Positions 13,201 through 25,329 of a stretch of 64,000 nt of DNA are shown one piece after another. Origin of the DNA: Klebsormidium nitens. Taxonomy: Eukaryota; Streptophyta; Klebsormidiophyceae; Klebsormidiales; Klebsormidiaceae. The notes under the pieces were generated by a model, which did no database searches, was not told the DNA's origin, and saw only the letters and a list, made by a program, of their open reading frames with translations. Numbering within the stretch: position 1 is the first letter of the stretch; every line of letters begins with the position of its first letter. The DNA is taken from positions 92,815 to 156,814 of the forward strand of contig DF237134.1 in NCBI GenBank assembly GCA_000708835.1, written 5' to 3'. The translations under genes were made by a program, and so were the position numbers.

Positions 13201-14183
13201 ATCAGGCAGTGCAATGAAAGCCAAAGGGCGAGCGCCTGGATGATGGAAATTCAGTGGCAGTAGGGACATTTGATGTCTCCAACACTTGCCACATGCAAAC
13301 AGATATCCAGATTTTGGAACTTTATCTGATTGACAGACCTTCAGGTAGTGGTGACCATGATTGGAAGGCAGTCTGACGGAGCCTATGATTGTGATAGTCA
13401 CTCGTAAACTAAGAAACCCACAACAAGCCTTTCCTCCTGAACCTATATATTGAAAATACCACAAACACGTCATGGCGTCAACAAACTCTCAGCAAATTAC
13501 GAATTCACCCAATCTTTTGCAAGTGCATCTTGTTGCTATATCAGCCTTGCCAAGAGACCTAACATCTGAGACCCAAAGTCAAATTCTCAGACTCTGATCA
13601 GATTGCAGCGATCGCATGAATTCACAACCTTGCCTTCGAACCGTTTTGGGACCCAAGTCAGTCCCACATTTGATGCTTTCCGCAAAGAAGCACGCGCAAG
13701 AGTGAGATTCATAGATATTACCGGCTCGCGGCCAATTCGCGGGTAAAAGTCGGAGGATACGGGGCGAGGTAAGTCTGCGGCCCCAATTAAGCGGAACACA
13801 ACCGGGCAGAATCAAATTACGTCGCATTGCCTAATGAAAGCCGCAACGTTTGGTTCCTGGACAGATATCAACACGAATCTCCCATAAATTTGAATTATGC
13901 CGTTATTTCTCAAAAGTGTAGTAAAAGTACAAGTCTGACAATTGCCGCACCTTGATTATCGACAACTTCGCTATCAGACTCTATAATGCAATCTAGAAGT
14001 CTGTTTAAGAAGGAATTTCCAGGCACCCACCCTTTCTAGCTCGTCTTGCACCTCTTGCAGCTTCTCAATGTCCTTGAGGAGCTTCTCATCGTACTCCGGA
14101 GCATCCGCATCGCCCCCCCCCTCCTCGGCCCCATTTTGTTGCCCCTCCTCCTCCTCCAATCGCGCTTTCTTGGGCTCAGCCAT
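7293..14183 (-). CDS. NRP: NAP1-related protein (SET/NRP-type histone chaperone)
   Basis: Ten exons join in phase: 14183-14031, 12672-12550, 12020-11898, 11424-11311, 10761-10697, 10211-10151, 9576-9517, 8768-8532, 7854-7807 and 7331-7293, giving 340 residues. NRP/SET proteins bind H2A-H2B and assemble or disassemble nucleosomes in the nucleus. The N-terminus ([14 protein letters not shown]) leads into the dimerisation helix. Diagnostic segments follow: [61 protein letters not shown] and [14 protein letters not shown]. Residues 234-340 form an almost pure Glu/Asp/Gly tail, the histone-binding acidic tail, spread over the last three exons. It is transcribed away from DYNC2LI1 across an 880-bp gap. 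Length and order match plant NRP1/NRP2, with a longer acidic tail. Confidence 0.95.
8532..8768 (-). repeat. Low-complexity GAG/GAA tract (acidic-tail exon of NRP)
   Basis: A 237-bp exon encodes 79 residues, nearly all Glu, Asp or Gly. It reads as a CTC/TTC/CCT-rich pyrimidine tract on the plus strand, where the antisense frames look like long Ser- or Pro-rich proteins. These are artefacts of the tract. Confidence 0.9.
10299..10402. repeat. 52-bp tandem duplication in an NRP intron
   Basis: Two adjacent copies with period 52 begin CGGCAGTCCCAAG and end near CGCTCGGTTC. They differ at several positions, so the event is not very recent. Confidence 0.85.
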
Positions 14184-15063
14184 TGAGGCGGTGCACAATT
14201 TTCCGGCTTCCCACTCGACGTTGCTATCAGATGATCACAATGAGATGCCAAAAAGTGCAGGATACGCGGTCAAACTCGAGCGGCTGCTTTTCCCTCTCTG
14301 CGCAAATGCAGAAAGGACGGAACCAATCGCTGCATTGCTCAGGCCGGGCCTTCCACCTCCAGGCAGCTCTGCCAGCCGCCCTTCTTGTGCTCCCCACCCC
14401 CCCACAGAAGAAGACTACCGTAGCCTTAGGTAAAAGTGCCTTTCAATTTGTCGAAGAGAGCCAAATGCGTGGCAGGGGACTGTGCACAACGTTGCAGGAG
14501 CTTGAATGCAGGGTGCATTCTCATGCTGACTTGGGATGTGTTTGAGGGCCACGATGCGTCGATTGTGCGAAAAGGCGCCATCGAGTGTGCCATCGGTAAC
14601 CCCCGGCTTCATTGCCGTCCGATTGTCCTTGAAGGAATTGGACGGTTCAGTGAGTACTGAGCCAAATTAGGGTTTGCTCTTGCCGCGCTGCAACTTCAAG
14701 CTCGACTCGGCGAGGATCGACTTGAATATTATGTATTATATATATCCCATGGGTTGTTGCATTGGCGCTGAGCTCATCTTTCAATGATCGAATCTCATGA
14801 GCTTTTTGGAGGCCTTTGCAGACTTTGGGACGCCATCCGCCTTTGCAGCTCAGTGCTCTATCGCTTTTACTCATTACCCCCGCAGGCACGTACGGAAAGA
14901 AACCATCAAGACAATCACCAGTCAATCCGTAGTGTTTCCATTCTTCTGAACGAAAGCTTTGAGAAGCTTCTGGACAGAAGGGACCCCATTCACCTGACAC
15001 TTGACAGAAAAACAAGTCTCGGGCAAGATGACATGCAGCTGATGATGTCAGCGCGAGCATGAG
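14184..15063. promoter_or_regulatory. Divergent promoter region of NRP and DYNC2LI1
   Basis: This 880-bp gap lies between two start codons facing away from each other, so both promoters must lie here. I see no strong TATA element at a convincing distance from either start. Short open frames (14647-15060) are not supported. Confidence 0.55.
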
Positions 15064-18000
15064 ATGGCGCCAGCCATAGCTGGGGCGTCGGGAGGGGGGG
15101 ACGCTCAGCAGAAGAAGGACATCTGGAGCTTGATTCTCGAGCAGAAAAAGGGGGCGGGCAAGGCGAGAGGTGCGCTCCCATGATTTTTAGGCCCGGAAAG
15201 AGCTGGGGCTCTTGGCTTTTTGGTGCTTTTGGTGGGGAATTTTGCTTTTTCGCACTCGGTGCATAGAAAGGAGGTGACAGGACTGGTATTGATTGGAGAC
15301 AAGGTGGCTGTTTGGACTAAGCGGTGGTGCTAAAGATCTACAAGTAACTTTGCAAGCAGATTGGAACTCAGTTGCCAAGCTCTCTTGAACAGGCAATGTG
15401 ACACCTGAGAAATGATCCTTCTGCCACCCCCACCTCACATGGATGCAAGCCTTATCGCAACTCAACCACCAGTCTCAGTGTTAGTCTCTGGACTGCCCTC
15501 CGTTCATTCAAAAGTTTTAGGCAGACCAACTGTCTCATTTGATCCACCTTCAGTACAAGCAGATTCCGGAATATTCGTACTTGATGCCTTCTTCAGGAGC
15601 TGGCGACCTCCCTGACTCGCATGTCTACTTTGTGGGGGCCGTGCGTGGGGGCAAATCCACTCTAGTTAGCCGCTTCCTGAATCCCGACAAGGAGGAGGAG
15701 CCTCGTCCCGGACAAGGCCTTGAGTACACGTTTGCAAGGCGCTCATCTGCGGCGGCAATTGACAAGAAGGTGAGCCTTCAAATCGAGCCCTCTCTTCTTC
15801 ATATCGAACCTCATCTTCCTTGTTTAGAGACGTGCCAGGGGTTGTGATGGGGGGCCTCTGAGTGGGCATTCGAAATGAGCTTGCATTCCGTGCGCAATCG
15901 AGTCGACAGTTGCGGAAGAAGGGGGCTTGGTTGGAGTGTGCTGGCACCATCGTTCGGCCAGCTTAGCAGGTCTCAGTTGCTCAGCCTCTTGATTAATCTG
16001 GCCTTTTTCTCTTGGCGGCCTTATCTGGTGGCACTGGGGCTTCTTTGGAGCGTTCAGACAGCCATGGGCCTTGAAAGCACGTCCGCTCAATCCTTGGAAG
16101 ATCTTGTGTAAAACGTCATCCGAACCACGATCCACGTCAGTTGTCTTCACAAAGTCATCTGAACGTTACATACATCAGCTGAAATCTCGTGCCCGTCATC
16201 TTGTGTGTGCAGGACACGGCTCACCTGTGGGAGCTGTCCGGCGGTCCGGCGCTGTCCAAACAGCTCGCGGACGGCAAGCACGCGTTTCTGCCGATTACCG
16301 CAATTCCGACCGCGGTCGTCGTGATCGTACTCGACCTCTCAAACGTAAAGAAGACTCGTCCCTCTTTCCTACGCATTGTGATTGGTGGTTTGCGCACAGT
16401 AAGACCTGAAAAGGGGCCACCTCGATCCGCGATGCTTCAGGCCTTTCGAAAAGAAGTTGGTGGGTTGCAATGACGATTTCAACGAGTTTTCTTTAACGGT
16501 TTTTGTGGAAAACTCAAAAACCACAAAAAGAGGTTTGTGCAAACATAGCGGTTTTTTATCAACCCTTCGGACTGCAGAAATCAAAGTAGGGCTTGACAGG
16601 TGGCAACATTTGGGTCTCAAATTAACAATGAGGAAGCTTGACTCTGCCGCTGAAAACATCAGTCTCCCTCGTTTGAACGGTGCAAAGGTTGGCCGACTCT
16701 GAGCCAAAAGAAAGTGGCTCTTCAACGGAACGAAACGTTGGAACGTCGTTGACTGTCTTGGCAGTCTTATGTGTCACTAGTATCGTTTCGTCTATGTGTC
16801 ACTAGTATCGTTTCGTCTTGATTGCAATTCCTGACCAACTGCACTTCCCATGTGATGCAGCCGAGCGGCGTTTTGGACACGCTGACGTGCTGGCTGAACA
16901 AGGTGAGCTCAGGCTGACGTCACATTCTTAGTAAGACCGTAAGAGCTAGAGTAGCTTCAAAATGCGGCCTCCGAAGTGGACAGACACTCTGACGCAGTGC
17001 ATGGAATGGCAAAGGGCGCACAAACAGTTCCGCACTTCAAAGTCTTGTATCGTTGATTCCCATGGCCGCCTCACCAAACTTCGGCAAATGGTGACGACGA
17101 GCCGCAGCACTCCATCATCAACAAGGAAGAGAGCACTTTTGGAACTCCCGTTGACTGAACATACTCTGATTTCCGTGCAGACGCAAGAGCGGCTCGACAC
17201 ATGTTACCGGCTGCTGGAACGGAAGGGATCCAAGCTGCCGGAGCAACTCAGAGCCCGCGCCAAACAGGTGTGTCGTTCCTTCCCGGTGTCTGAAGCAGTA
17301 TCGTTCGAGACGAGAAGCTCGATACCTTTGCGAAGTGTCTTCGATCGACACTCTTACGATTGCAACTTGAGAACAGCGCAAGGAAAGAGGCGTACTTCTA
17401 AGGCTCCCGCACCGATTCGTGCAATCAGTGCGGTAGTGCGCAACATTTTCAGATATGGCCACTACCATTTACATGAGCGGTTTCGTGATCGGAGCCAAGC
17501 TCGAGCGGAAGTCTCTGCTCGCACTCTGTTGAGAAATCAGCTTTGAAAGCTAATATAGTAAACTGAGCAAAATTTCGTTTCACCGTTCCAACTCCGAATT
17601 CTACGACAAACCGTCTGCTACCTCGGGAGGTTAACGGAAAAGCAAAAATCCCTGAAGAAAAAGGGCACTTGACTTTGCGTTCGACGTTCTGCCTCATCTC
17701 CTTACCAGTTCCAACATAGATAAAGAAGGAAGATCCATGTTGTCAGTCTCTGTGTGACAAAACGTCCTTATATGAACAACAGTAGTAAAAGCCACTCGGC
17801 CTGACTGGACGTCCGTTCTGCGTCCGCAGCGCTTTGGCAGCGAGCACGAGGATGCGGACGCGGTGCAGCACTCGGGCGTGCCCATCGTCATCGTCGGCGC
17901 AAAAGTGAGCACATTTGGAGCTGCTTTGTCGCAAAACACTTTGCCTCCGCGGTTAGATAAAGCGGCCAGAGTTCGCCCTGAAGGCCACTGTAAAGTGCTA

Positions 18001-20023
18001 GATCCAATATGGCTGCGGCTGGTCAGGGCGAGAGCCGTCCAGCCGCTTTCAACCCGTCGAGATTGGTGACCTTTGAGGTTTCTAATTTGAGGATAAGTCA
18101 GAATGTCAGATCGATTTCATGATGTTGTCAGAGAGATGATTTGAATGGATTGAAAGGGTTACCTATATCAAATGTGCCGGACCGTTGACCGCATCACGTC
18201 CTGATCCGCTCTGGGGATCCGGAATTCCAATAAAGTCTAAGAGGATCGTCTAAGTTACAAACGGTGCACTAAACGCTTGCTTCGTGACTTTGAAAAGAGT
18301 CGATTTATCCGCAGTACGACGCTTTCATGAACGCGGATCCCGAAGTCCGCAAAGTCATGGCGCGGACGCTCCGGTACATCGCCCACAGCCGGGGCGCGTC
18401 GCTTATTTACACCGGGGGCTTGGGGCCCCAGCCGCCCGCGTCCTCGCAGCCGGAGGAGGCGGTGAGAATGCGCGCCACCAGCAAGGCGGCCCTCAACGCA
18501 TTGAGAACCGTGCTCAACCACTATGTCTTCCGCACGTGAGTCGCCGTTTTGGGTGTGTGCTTCGGGCTTGGGAACCAGATTGTGGATGCCGGCGCTCGTT
18601 TCAGGGGTTCCGACGTGTGGAACCTAGGATTTAGCTTCGAAATTGAATGGTTCGGGAACTCTGGACCTCTGGTATGGGGTTAAGAAGTGAAGTCAAGGTC
18701 TGGTCAGAGTCTCCCCGACATTCTAAGCTGGTCAGATTCTCCCCGACATTCTAAGGTCTACGGTTTTGGCAACTCTCTCTGTTTTTGGTGTTAGCTTTCT
18801 TTAGCTTCTGTCTTGTAGCCCGCGATGTTGGTTGAATCCTTCAGTCCAGATCCGCTATTTTGTCAATATTGGTCAAAGATAGGAATACTTACAAGAAAGC
18901 AAGGCCGAGAAGCTTGGCAATCGCGTAACGGCCCGTAGCAACTCCAATTTGACAGTTTTGCCTTCCAGCATGCATCGGCTCCCATCGTATCGCTCAACCT
19001 GACTGCCAGGTGTCGCTTTGCTACGCAGGGCGCCCTTGAAAATTGTGGAAGTGGATCATACGCGCGCGCTGTGCATACCCGCAGGTGCGGACCGCTTTCG
19101 AGAAATCGGACGTCCGAAGGTCAGTTCCCTGCAGAGTTTGTTACTCTGGTCCGCAAGTTGGACAGGCGGGCTTCTCCAGGAGCCGACTCGAAAAGAACCG
19201 AGATCTGATGCACAGCCTTCGAAGGATCCGAATGCTTCCCCAAGGTCCTTTTTCTCAATTCCTATTTCGCAGCGAAACATTTGGAGTAAGCCAAAGCGCT
19301 CGTGCCGAAAGTTGTCCGCTGATGGGCCCTCGTGCGCTCAGGGCTTTCAATCACTTGCTTTCCTTTCTCCATTCTCTGATTCCTTTCCTGCTTTGCTTTT
19401 CTGCTTTTCGGCACCGGGTAAAAGCTCGAGGATTCTGACTGTTTGCTCGTGCTTTGGATGCAGGGCGGCAGTAGCAGCGCGGACCTGCAAGCGGGTTTGT
19501 CGGAGTGGCGGGCCATTCACACCGCCGTCTTCCCGCCACCCCCCCCGGAAGTGACGGAGCCGCAGTGGAAGCTGGACCGGGACAAGTACGCGGAACCTGA
19601 GGTGGATTCAGTCTTGATGCAGGTAATCCGATTCACTTAACCCGGGTGCAGGTAATTGTATGCACTAACCCGTGCCAAACCGGTGCGTCTTCCCTGGTGG
19701 CTGACTTTCGACCGTTTGTCACCACGTGCATTTATGTACGAGCGACCCGTTATTGTGAGACGTTTTGGAAGTTGTGTAAGATTCTGCGGCGTAGTCCACC
19801 CGAACGAGCTGCGATTGTTATTTTTGATGCAATTTCCGGCAAGGAGATTTGTAACGATCTGTTTTGGATTGCCTCTTTCCAAAATTTTGTATGCGGTTTG
19901 GCTTCACATCAATGCGGAATGACTGACGCGTCTTAAACCTTGATGCAGCTGCAAGCCGGAGACCGGAAAGCAGAAGCCGAGGGACAGGAAGAGAGTAGCA
20001 AAGGAGTCCCAGTCCAGCGGTGA
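15064..20023 (+). CDS. DYNC2LI1: Cytoplasmic dynein-2 light intermediate chain (D1bLIC)
   Basis: Ten exons join in phase: 15064-15169, 15597-15769, 16213-16344, 16861-16902, 17181-17267, 17830-17904, 18315-18535, 19029-19119, 19464-19622 and 19949-20023, giving 386 residues (human protein 351). This subunit belongs to the retrograde intraflagellar-transport motor dynein-2, so it acts in the cilium or flagellum. A Ras-like fold is visible: P-loop GAVRGGKST (residues 49-57), DTAHLWELSGG as the switch region, VVVIVLDLSN, VPIVIVGAKYDAF, and LCIPAGADRFREIGRPK near the end. The N-terminal IWSLILEQ matches the family start. Its presence implies ciliated cells at some life stage. Introns contain short tandem duplications at 16768-16817, 18700-18755 and at the last-but-one donor. 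Confidence 0.94.
16768..16817. repeat. 25-bp tandem duplication in a DYNC2LI1 intron
   Basis: Two adjacent, apparently identical 25-bp copies contain GTGTCACTAGTATCG. The copies start at 16768 and 16793. Confidence 0.9.
18700..18755. repeat. 28-bp tandem duplication in a DYNC2LI1 intron
   Basis: Two adjacent copies of a 28-bp unit contain CTCCCCGACATTCTAAG and differ at one base. The starts are 18700 and 18728. Confidence 0.9.
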
Positions 20024-21180
20024 CATACAGGCACGCGACGGAGAACGTCTAGACTCTGTCGACTCCGCATCAACTTCTCTACGTGTTTGCTGTACTTGCC
20101 GTTCCTGACGGTTGCGAGGAATCATTGACGCCATGCAGTGTTGCTGTCTGAATGGTCTGCAAGCGCTAAATGCTGGTCGTCAATCAGCCGCAAGCGCAGA
20201 AGCCGCGAGGTGGGTTACGAAGGGACCCGTCAAAGAACTTAAGTTCCAGTGCTTAAGAGTTTCAAGGTCTGCTCATTCGTTTCGCCTCATGGCAGTGCCG
20301 TCGGTCATGTCGCGCCCACGTGCAGCAATGATGCTTTTCGAAGGCCGGGCGGTTGAGATGGCTCACGTTAGGAACTTGCATGCTACATGAGAGTTGGTGA
20401 TGTCCAAAGCCCCTTAGCTTCGAGACAAATGTTAAGGTCGTGTCCACATACTTAAGATCAATTGAGTCGTTACGTATGTACACTGATCTACTGCGTTTGG
20501 AACTCGATCGAGCTATATGCTGCCAGCGCTACGGATATCATATGCCGCGGCGACGACCGGCGCTAGCTTGCGCGAATGAATGATGATAATTAAGTCTGCG
20601 CATGTGCATAATATCTCATGTTACTGCGCGGTCAAATGCATCATGTGTGCCATCATTCAAGGTGGCCGGGATCCCTGAAAACGAATCCTCTCAATATGAC
20701 TGATTAGTGTGTCCTTGAATACTATATAGATTATGCGCGCAACGATTGCATCGCAACCACATTAGAACGTCAATTCTCATAGGGATGACCTGCGGATAAG
20801 AGAGCATGCTGATTACTATGCATTTTTCGACCGCATGTTGAATTGAACAAACCCGGCCGGATGATCATGTATGTACCCTGGCCTCGTCGTGTCAAGTGCG
20901 GAACGTGTCCTGAGCCTACGGTATCTCAACCACGATCTCGTTGTTTCATGATGTTATGAACGTGTTCATGCATCCAAATTGAATCACTCCATATTTTCCA
21001 CAAATTGTTTGACCTGAGTCCTACCAAAATTTACAAGCAGCTTTTAGAACTCGTGTCTCATCTGGTCTAATGCTGACGCGATCAATCGAAGTTTCGTTCG
21101 AAATCCGCTTATAAGGTTGCAGCCAAGATCAACCGTTCTTGCCAAAGTACGATTCTATAGCCATTGTCTAGGTTGCCTAG
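20024..21180. other. Intergenic region after DYNC2LI1
   Basis: AT-richer sequence with only short, unsupported open frames lies between two convergent genes. I see no repeat, RNA gene or splice-linked exon. Confidence 0.5.
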
Positions 21181-22810
21181 TTACTCTTCGTCTAACTTTC
21201 TGTAGCTAGCCTGCAGTTCTAGGAGCGTGCTGAGACACACCAGCAGCCACATGATGCTGAGCGCTCCACCTTGCGGAAAGACGACCTCCTGAAAGTGGTT
21301 GGCGTGACCCAGAGTTGCAGGATAGACCAGTGCGGAGACCCAACCGATCGGATAAACGATTGTGACCACCCGAAAGCTGAAGTGGACATCGTCCTTTGCC
21401 CTGCGAATCGCCCCTGCCAGGTTCTCTTTTTCCTGCGACCGTTATAGCTATCTCAGCACGGGGTTAAATCGTAATTTTCAAACTTTTTGAAGGGATTTTC
21501 GCGCAAATCAACGATAACAGCAAGCCTTAAATACCGGAGGCGCTGATTGGGGGCGCCGTTTATCTTTTCAGCGAGTACCATATAATCAACAAAGCTCCTG
21601 TATAGAGCTGGTGATTGACGACCGTAGGCATCGAATCCGCCAAGATTTGTGTAGCAGTCTGCTCACTCACCCCGTTCTTGTCCCCAAAACTGCGCGCCAT
21701 CACCCTCGCTCCCAGGGGTTGCTACAATATATAAAGATAGGAGAGAATGAGGCTTTGCGCCAAGGATCTAACAAGCCAACCAGGCTCCTTTGTCCTTGCA
21801 CGATGCGGAAGGTCGATAAGCCGCCAGTCTGCCGCAGTCTGAGTTGGGTGATTGATGAACAGCTGGTCTCCAATTACAAGGAGCAGAGTAACAAGACCGG
21901 TCAAGCCAAGCGTCGTGTCGTTTCGACCAGATTGTCATTGATGCTACTAATTTTTCGGTAAATTTGGCTCAATCTGGACACATTCGCCTCATGTAAGCGT
22001 GTGCGATGATCTACCTGCTTAGGGTTTTCATTGCATTTCACCCTCAGAGTGCGGCTCCAGACCTTCGGAACCCCAAAAAGCTGCAAGCACACTTGAGAAG
22101 ATGAATTAGATTTTGAAAGAAAATCTGAGCCGCAAAACTGTGTCAGCGTCATTTTGTCAAAGCTTTTCGAAACCTTTTCATATATAAGGGTGTCAAAAGC
22201 CAAAAATTTGAGGGTAACCAAGGTCGATCACAATGTAAGAAATATTTTCTGGACATTGCGGTGATATCAACCATGCACAAGGACTTTAGTAGGCCAATCT
22301 GCAAAGGCGTGTTGAGTAGATGCGCAAATGCAAACTTTGACTCAAGAAGCAAATCTTTCTCGGCCAGAATGGAAGAGATTGACTTCAGCTATTGATCAGC
22401 AGTCGTGCCTGATTGTGCTTCATGAAAAACTTCAGAGAAAGACACGATCCAAAAACCTTCATGTACCAAACGACGACTAAGGAATATTTAATGGTCTTGC
22501 ACGTAGGTCTATATTTCAGCATTTTTACAACGAATATGCCTCAAGAAACCCAAGGCGTTCAGGCGCCCCTGCTTGATTCAGGAAACGGTAACTTGAAGCA
22601 GCGCTCAAGGTTCTGTCTGATAAGGTGCATAATCTTCTGCCAAGATTGGATGCAATTCCAAGATCTTCTAACTCATTGTGATTTTATGAAAGACATTCGA
22701 CCTACCTTTATGAGCAGGGGTCTTCTGTGATCATTGAGTCCTTTGATCGATGCATGCCCCTTGCCAACCACCACCGGAGAAACTAAGCTCCTCTCGACCG
22801 CCGCTGCCAT
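21181..22810 (-). CDS. Unknown membrane protein, gene A1 (paralogue of A2)
   Basis: Exons supported by alignment to A2 are 22810-22706 (35 codons, MAAAVERSLV... ending LLIK before GTAGGT), 22080-22042 (13 codons, LFGVPKVWSRTLR), 21721-21671 (17 codons, ending MARSFGDKNG before GTGAGT) and 21432-21181 (83 codons plus stop). All four are in phase 0. One or more exons between 22706 and 22080 are probable (a conserved HLLNTP block near 22310) but unresolved. The last exon encodes two membrane-compatible segments around IVYPIGWVSALVYPAT and ALSIMWLLVCLSTLLELQ. I do not recognise the family. It heads the first unit of a triplicated divergent locus. Confidence 0.6.
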
Positions 22811-23049
22811 CTGCTTCGAGGTCTCAGTGCTTGCAGAGACGAAGGTTCAACGTTCACAGTCTGCGCAAGTAGATGGAGCTAACTTGCTCTCAGGCGCTCC
22901 TGCTCTCTTTTTGATGGCAAAGATCTGCTACCAGGAAAACCTCCAACGCTTTCTGATTGGATGCTCGACGTCGCTCGCCAGCTCACACTGTGGATGCGAA
23001 GCGAAGAAGTGCGAAGCCCATTTTTGGAGCTGAAGGGAATCGACCAGAT

Positions 23050-23340
23050 CAAAGCAGTCCTGTGGACCATAAGGTTACACTCTGAGGACACCATTCTGAG
23101 CGCGCGCGGCTTGCCGCGGCCGCATCCAAGTTAGATCTTAACAGCCGCGCATGCCGCCGGGCGGCCTGCGCGGCCGGTCTAGCAAATAGGCTAACTTGGC
23201 GCGAACCTTTGTAGGTGGCGAAAATGTGATTCTGCACATTTTTAAGCAATGCGTCAGGCGGCTTGGAGTAGCAGATTATGTGGCCATCCATTCTAAACAG
23301 CTGCCTGTCGGCGCGAGTTGTATCTTAGGTAAGAGGAAGA
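23050..23340 (+). pseudogene. Remnant of gene B in unit 1 (promoter and exon 1 only)
   Basis: A GC-rich element (about 23095-23200) is followed by a degraded exon 1. The block CAGCTGCCTGTCGGCGCGAG at about 23299 matches the exon 1 region of the B copies near 25826 and 28645. No BTB-coding body follows before the 3' end of A2 at 23765, so the plus-strand gene of this unit has been lost or was never complete. Confidence 0.55.
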
Positions 23341-23764
23341 GGAGTCTCGTGGTGTTCACAACGCTTCAGATCTTCGATAGTCGGAAAGGCTGTCACCACA
23401 AAAAAGTACAAAGGAACGGTGAAAACCACTGCCAATGGCACGAAGGGAATGTATACTCATGGATTTTTTGCTTCTTTGTTACCGTATACCTATATACGAA
23501 CGGGGCTGCTACAGTCTTCCAAGTACGAAAACGAACATGAATCCCTCCAAGTGATCCTGATTTTACCCGGATCACTGCATTCTTTTGTTTCAGGACGGAT
23601 GAAATCTTCTATGCAGCTTGATTTCAAGACTCATGTCTCATATGAAGTCTCGTGTCTTGAGCTGACGCAATCATTCTAACTTCGCTTGAATCACGATTCT
23701 TGAGAGTGCAGGTATACCAACCTTTCCAACGTACGAATCGACAATCATGATCTAGGTTGCTTGA

Positions 23765-25325
23765 TTACTTTTGGTCTAGCTTCCTGTAGGTAGCCTGCAG
23801 TTCTAGGACCATGCTGAGAGACGCGAGAAGTAACACAATGAAGAACGATCCATTTAGCGGGAAGACGACCTCCTGAAAGTAGTTGGCGCAAAACCATGCA
23901 GGAGTCGCCAGTGCAGAGATCCAGCCGATAGTATAAGTGACAACCACCCTCTTGAAGTTGGTGAGAACATCCTTCTTCCCCTTGCTGATTGCTTCTGCCA
24001 GGCGGTCTTTTTTCTGCAACCGTCGAATCCGTGTCAACGAGGGGTTGAAGTAAAGCTCGAAGAGTTCAGCACTTTGACCGGAACCCAGATAGGACCTTGA
24101 ACCTGGATCACGGAAGGCGCTGATCGGGATGCCGTTGACACCTCGAAGCAGATTGCAATCAGAACAAGCTGCGGTACTTTCTAACCATATTGCCAGGATC
24201 GTGTAGCAATCACCTCACTCACTTCGTTCTCCTTCTCGAAGCTGCGTGCCCTTGCCCTGGCTTCCATGGTCTGCCACGAAAGTAAGGAATCAGGATTTAG
24301 CGCTTCGATAAAGCGAACTTCTCTTCCCTGTTTTCATACCTACGAAGACCAATATCGACCGGCTTTTCGCGAATCTGGATGAATCATTGTGTGCGTGGAA
24401 CCACTGCAAATATTGCACTAAAGCAGCATTTGAAAATTGGTCACGCAACATGGTCGTTTTGGTTCAAAACGAAAGTGTCAATTCACGTGAGATCCCTCCA
24501 TATATTGGCGTTGTTAACCCCATGAAAGCATCAAGAATGGATTGATTGCTTCTGATCGCATCTCACCGGTGGAGTGCCGCTCGAGACCTTCGGGACGCCA
24601 AAATGCTGCAAGCAGAGCTGCAAAAATTACAAACCTCAAAAGACAAGACTCTGAGCCGCATGATTTTCAGCCTTGTCGGATTTCATCTAGGTCTCGAACA
24701 TCAAGAAAGACCATTTGAGTGTTAAGGACCACAATCAGTAAACTCAGTGTTTTCTGGAAGGCATGTGTTATGAAGTTGGCCATGCACGAGGAAGGCAGAG
24801 CCCTAAGAACCGAGAAAAGGGCGTTTCAAGTAGGTGTTCAAGTCTATATTCTGAGGTTGTGAGCCTGCGAAACATCAAGAAGGTGAGATTTGTAGCCTGC
24901 AAAGAAAAATAACGTTGTTTGAACGATATTATGGAAAAGCCCGTCCTGTGAGTCCAATCATGGCTACAATAACTAAAATGACGAAATTAATGTGACACCC
25001 TTTAAGACGTTTCAAATGAAAACTGAATCCACCTTTCAGCAGAATTCTTTCAACCCTCGTCATAAACTCCAGCTTTTCAGGCCTTTCAGCTTGTTTATGC
25101 TGGAGATATCTGTGCGGGTTTTCAAGCAATCTCTTTGGAAAGGTGCATGCATTGTACCAGTAATCTGAACACTCCAGGATTGAGCTCTTATCCGATGGTT
25201 GAACTTGCGCAAGTCCTACAACCTACCTTTTTGATGAGAAGTCTTTCAGCACGACCTTTGCTTGAAGCGTGCCCCCTATCGACCCCATTCGGAAAGCCCA
25301 AGCTCCTCTCAATTGTCGCTGCCAT
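23765..25325 (-). CDS. Unknown membrane protein, gene A2
   Basis: Exons are 25325-25227 (33 codons, MAATIERSLGFPNG... before GTAGGT), 24605-24567 (13 codons, HFGVPKVSSGTPP), 24270-24223 (16 codons, TMEARARARSFEKENE) and 24013-23765 (82 codons plus stop), all phase 0. The last exon reads KKDRLAEAISKG, then membrane-compatible segments around VVVTYTIGWISALATPAW and FFIVLLLASLSMVLELQ, ending TYRKLDQK. A middle exon with a further hydrophobic stretch may exist near 24700-24830, and another frame at 24929-25129 contains HINFVILVIVAMIGL. Same architecture and intron phases as A1. Function unknown. Confidence 0.62.
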
Positions 25326-25329
25326 GGCC

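Noticed and set aside
18255-18521. Minus-strand open frame rich in Arg and Gly
   Set aside because: Antisense to a DYNC2LI1 exon that joins in phase on both sides.
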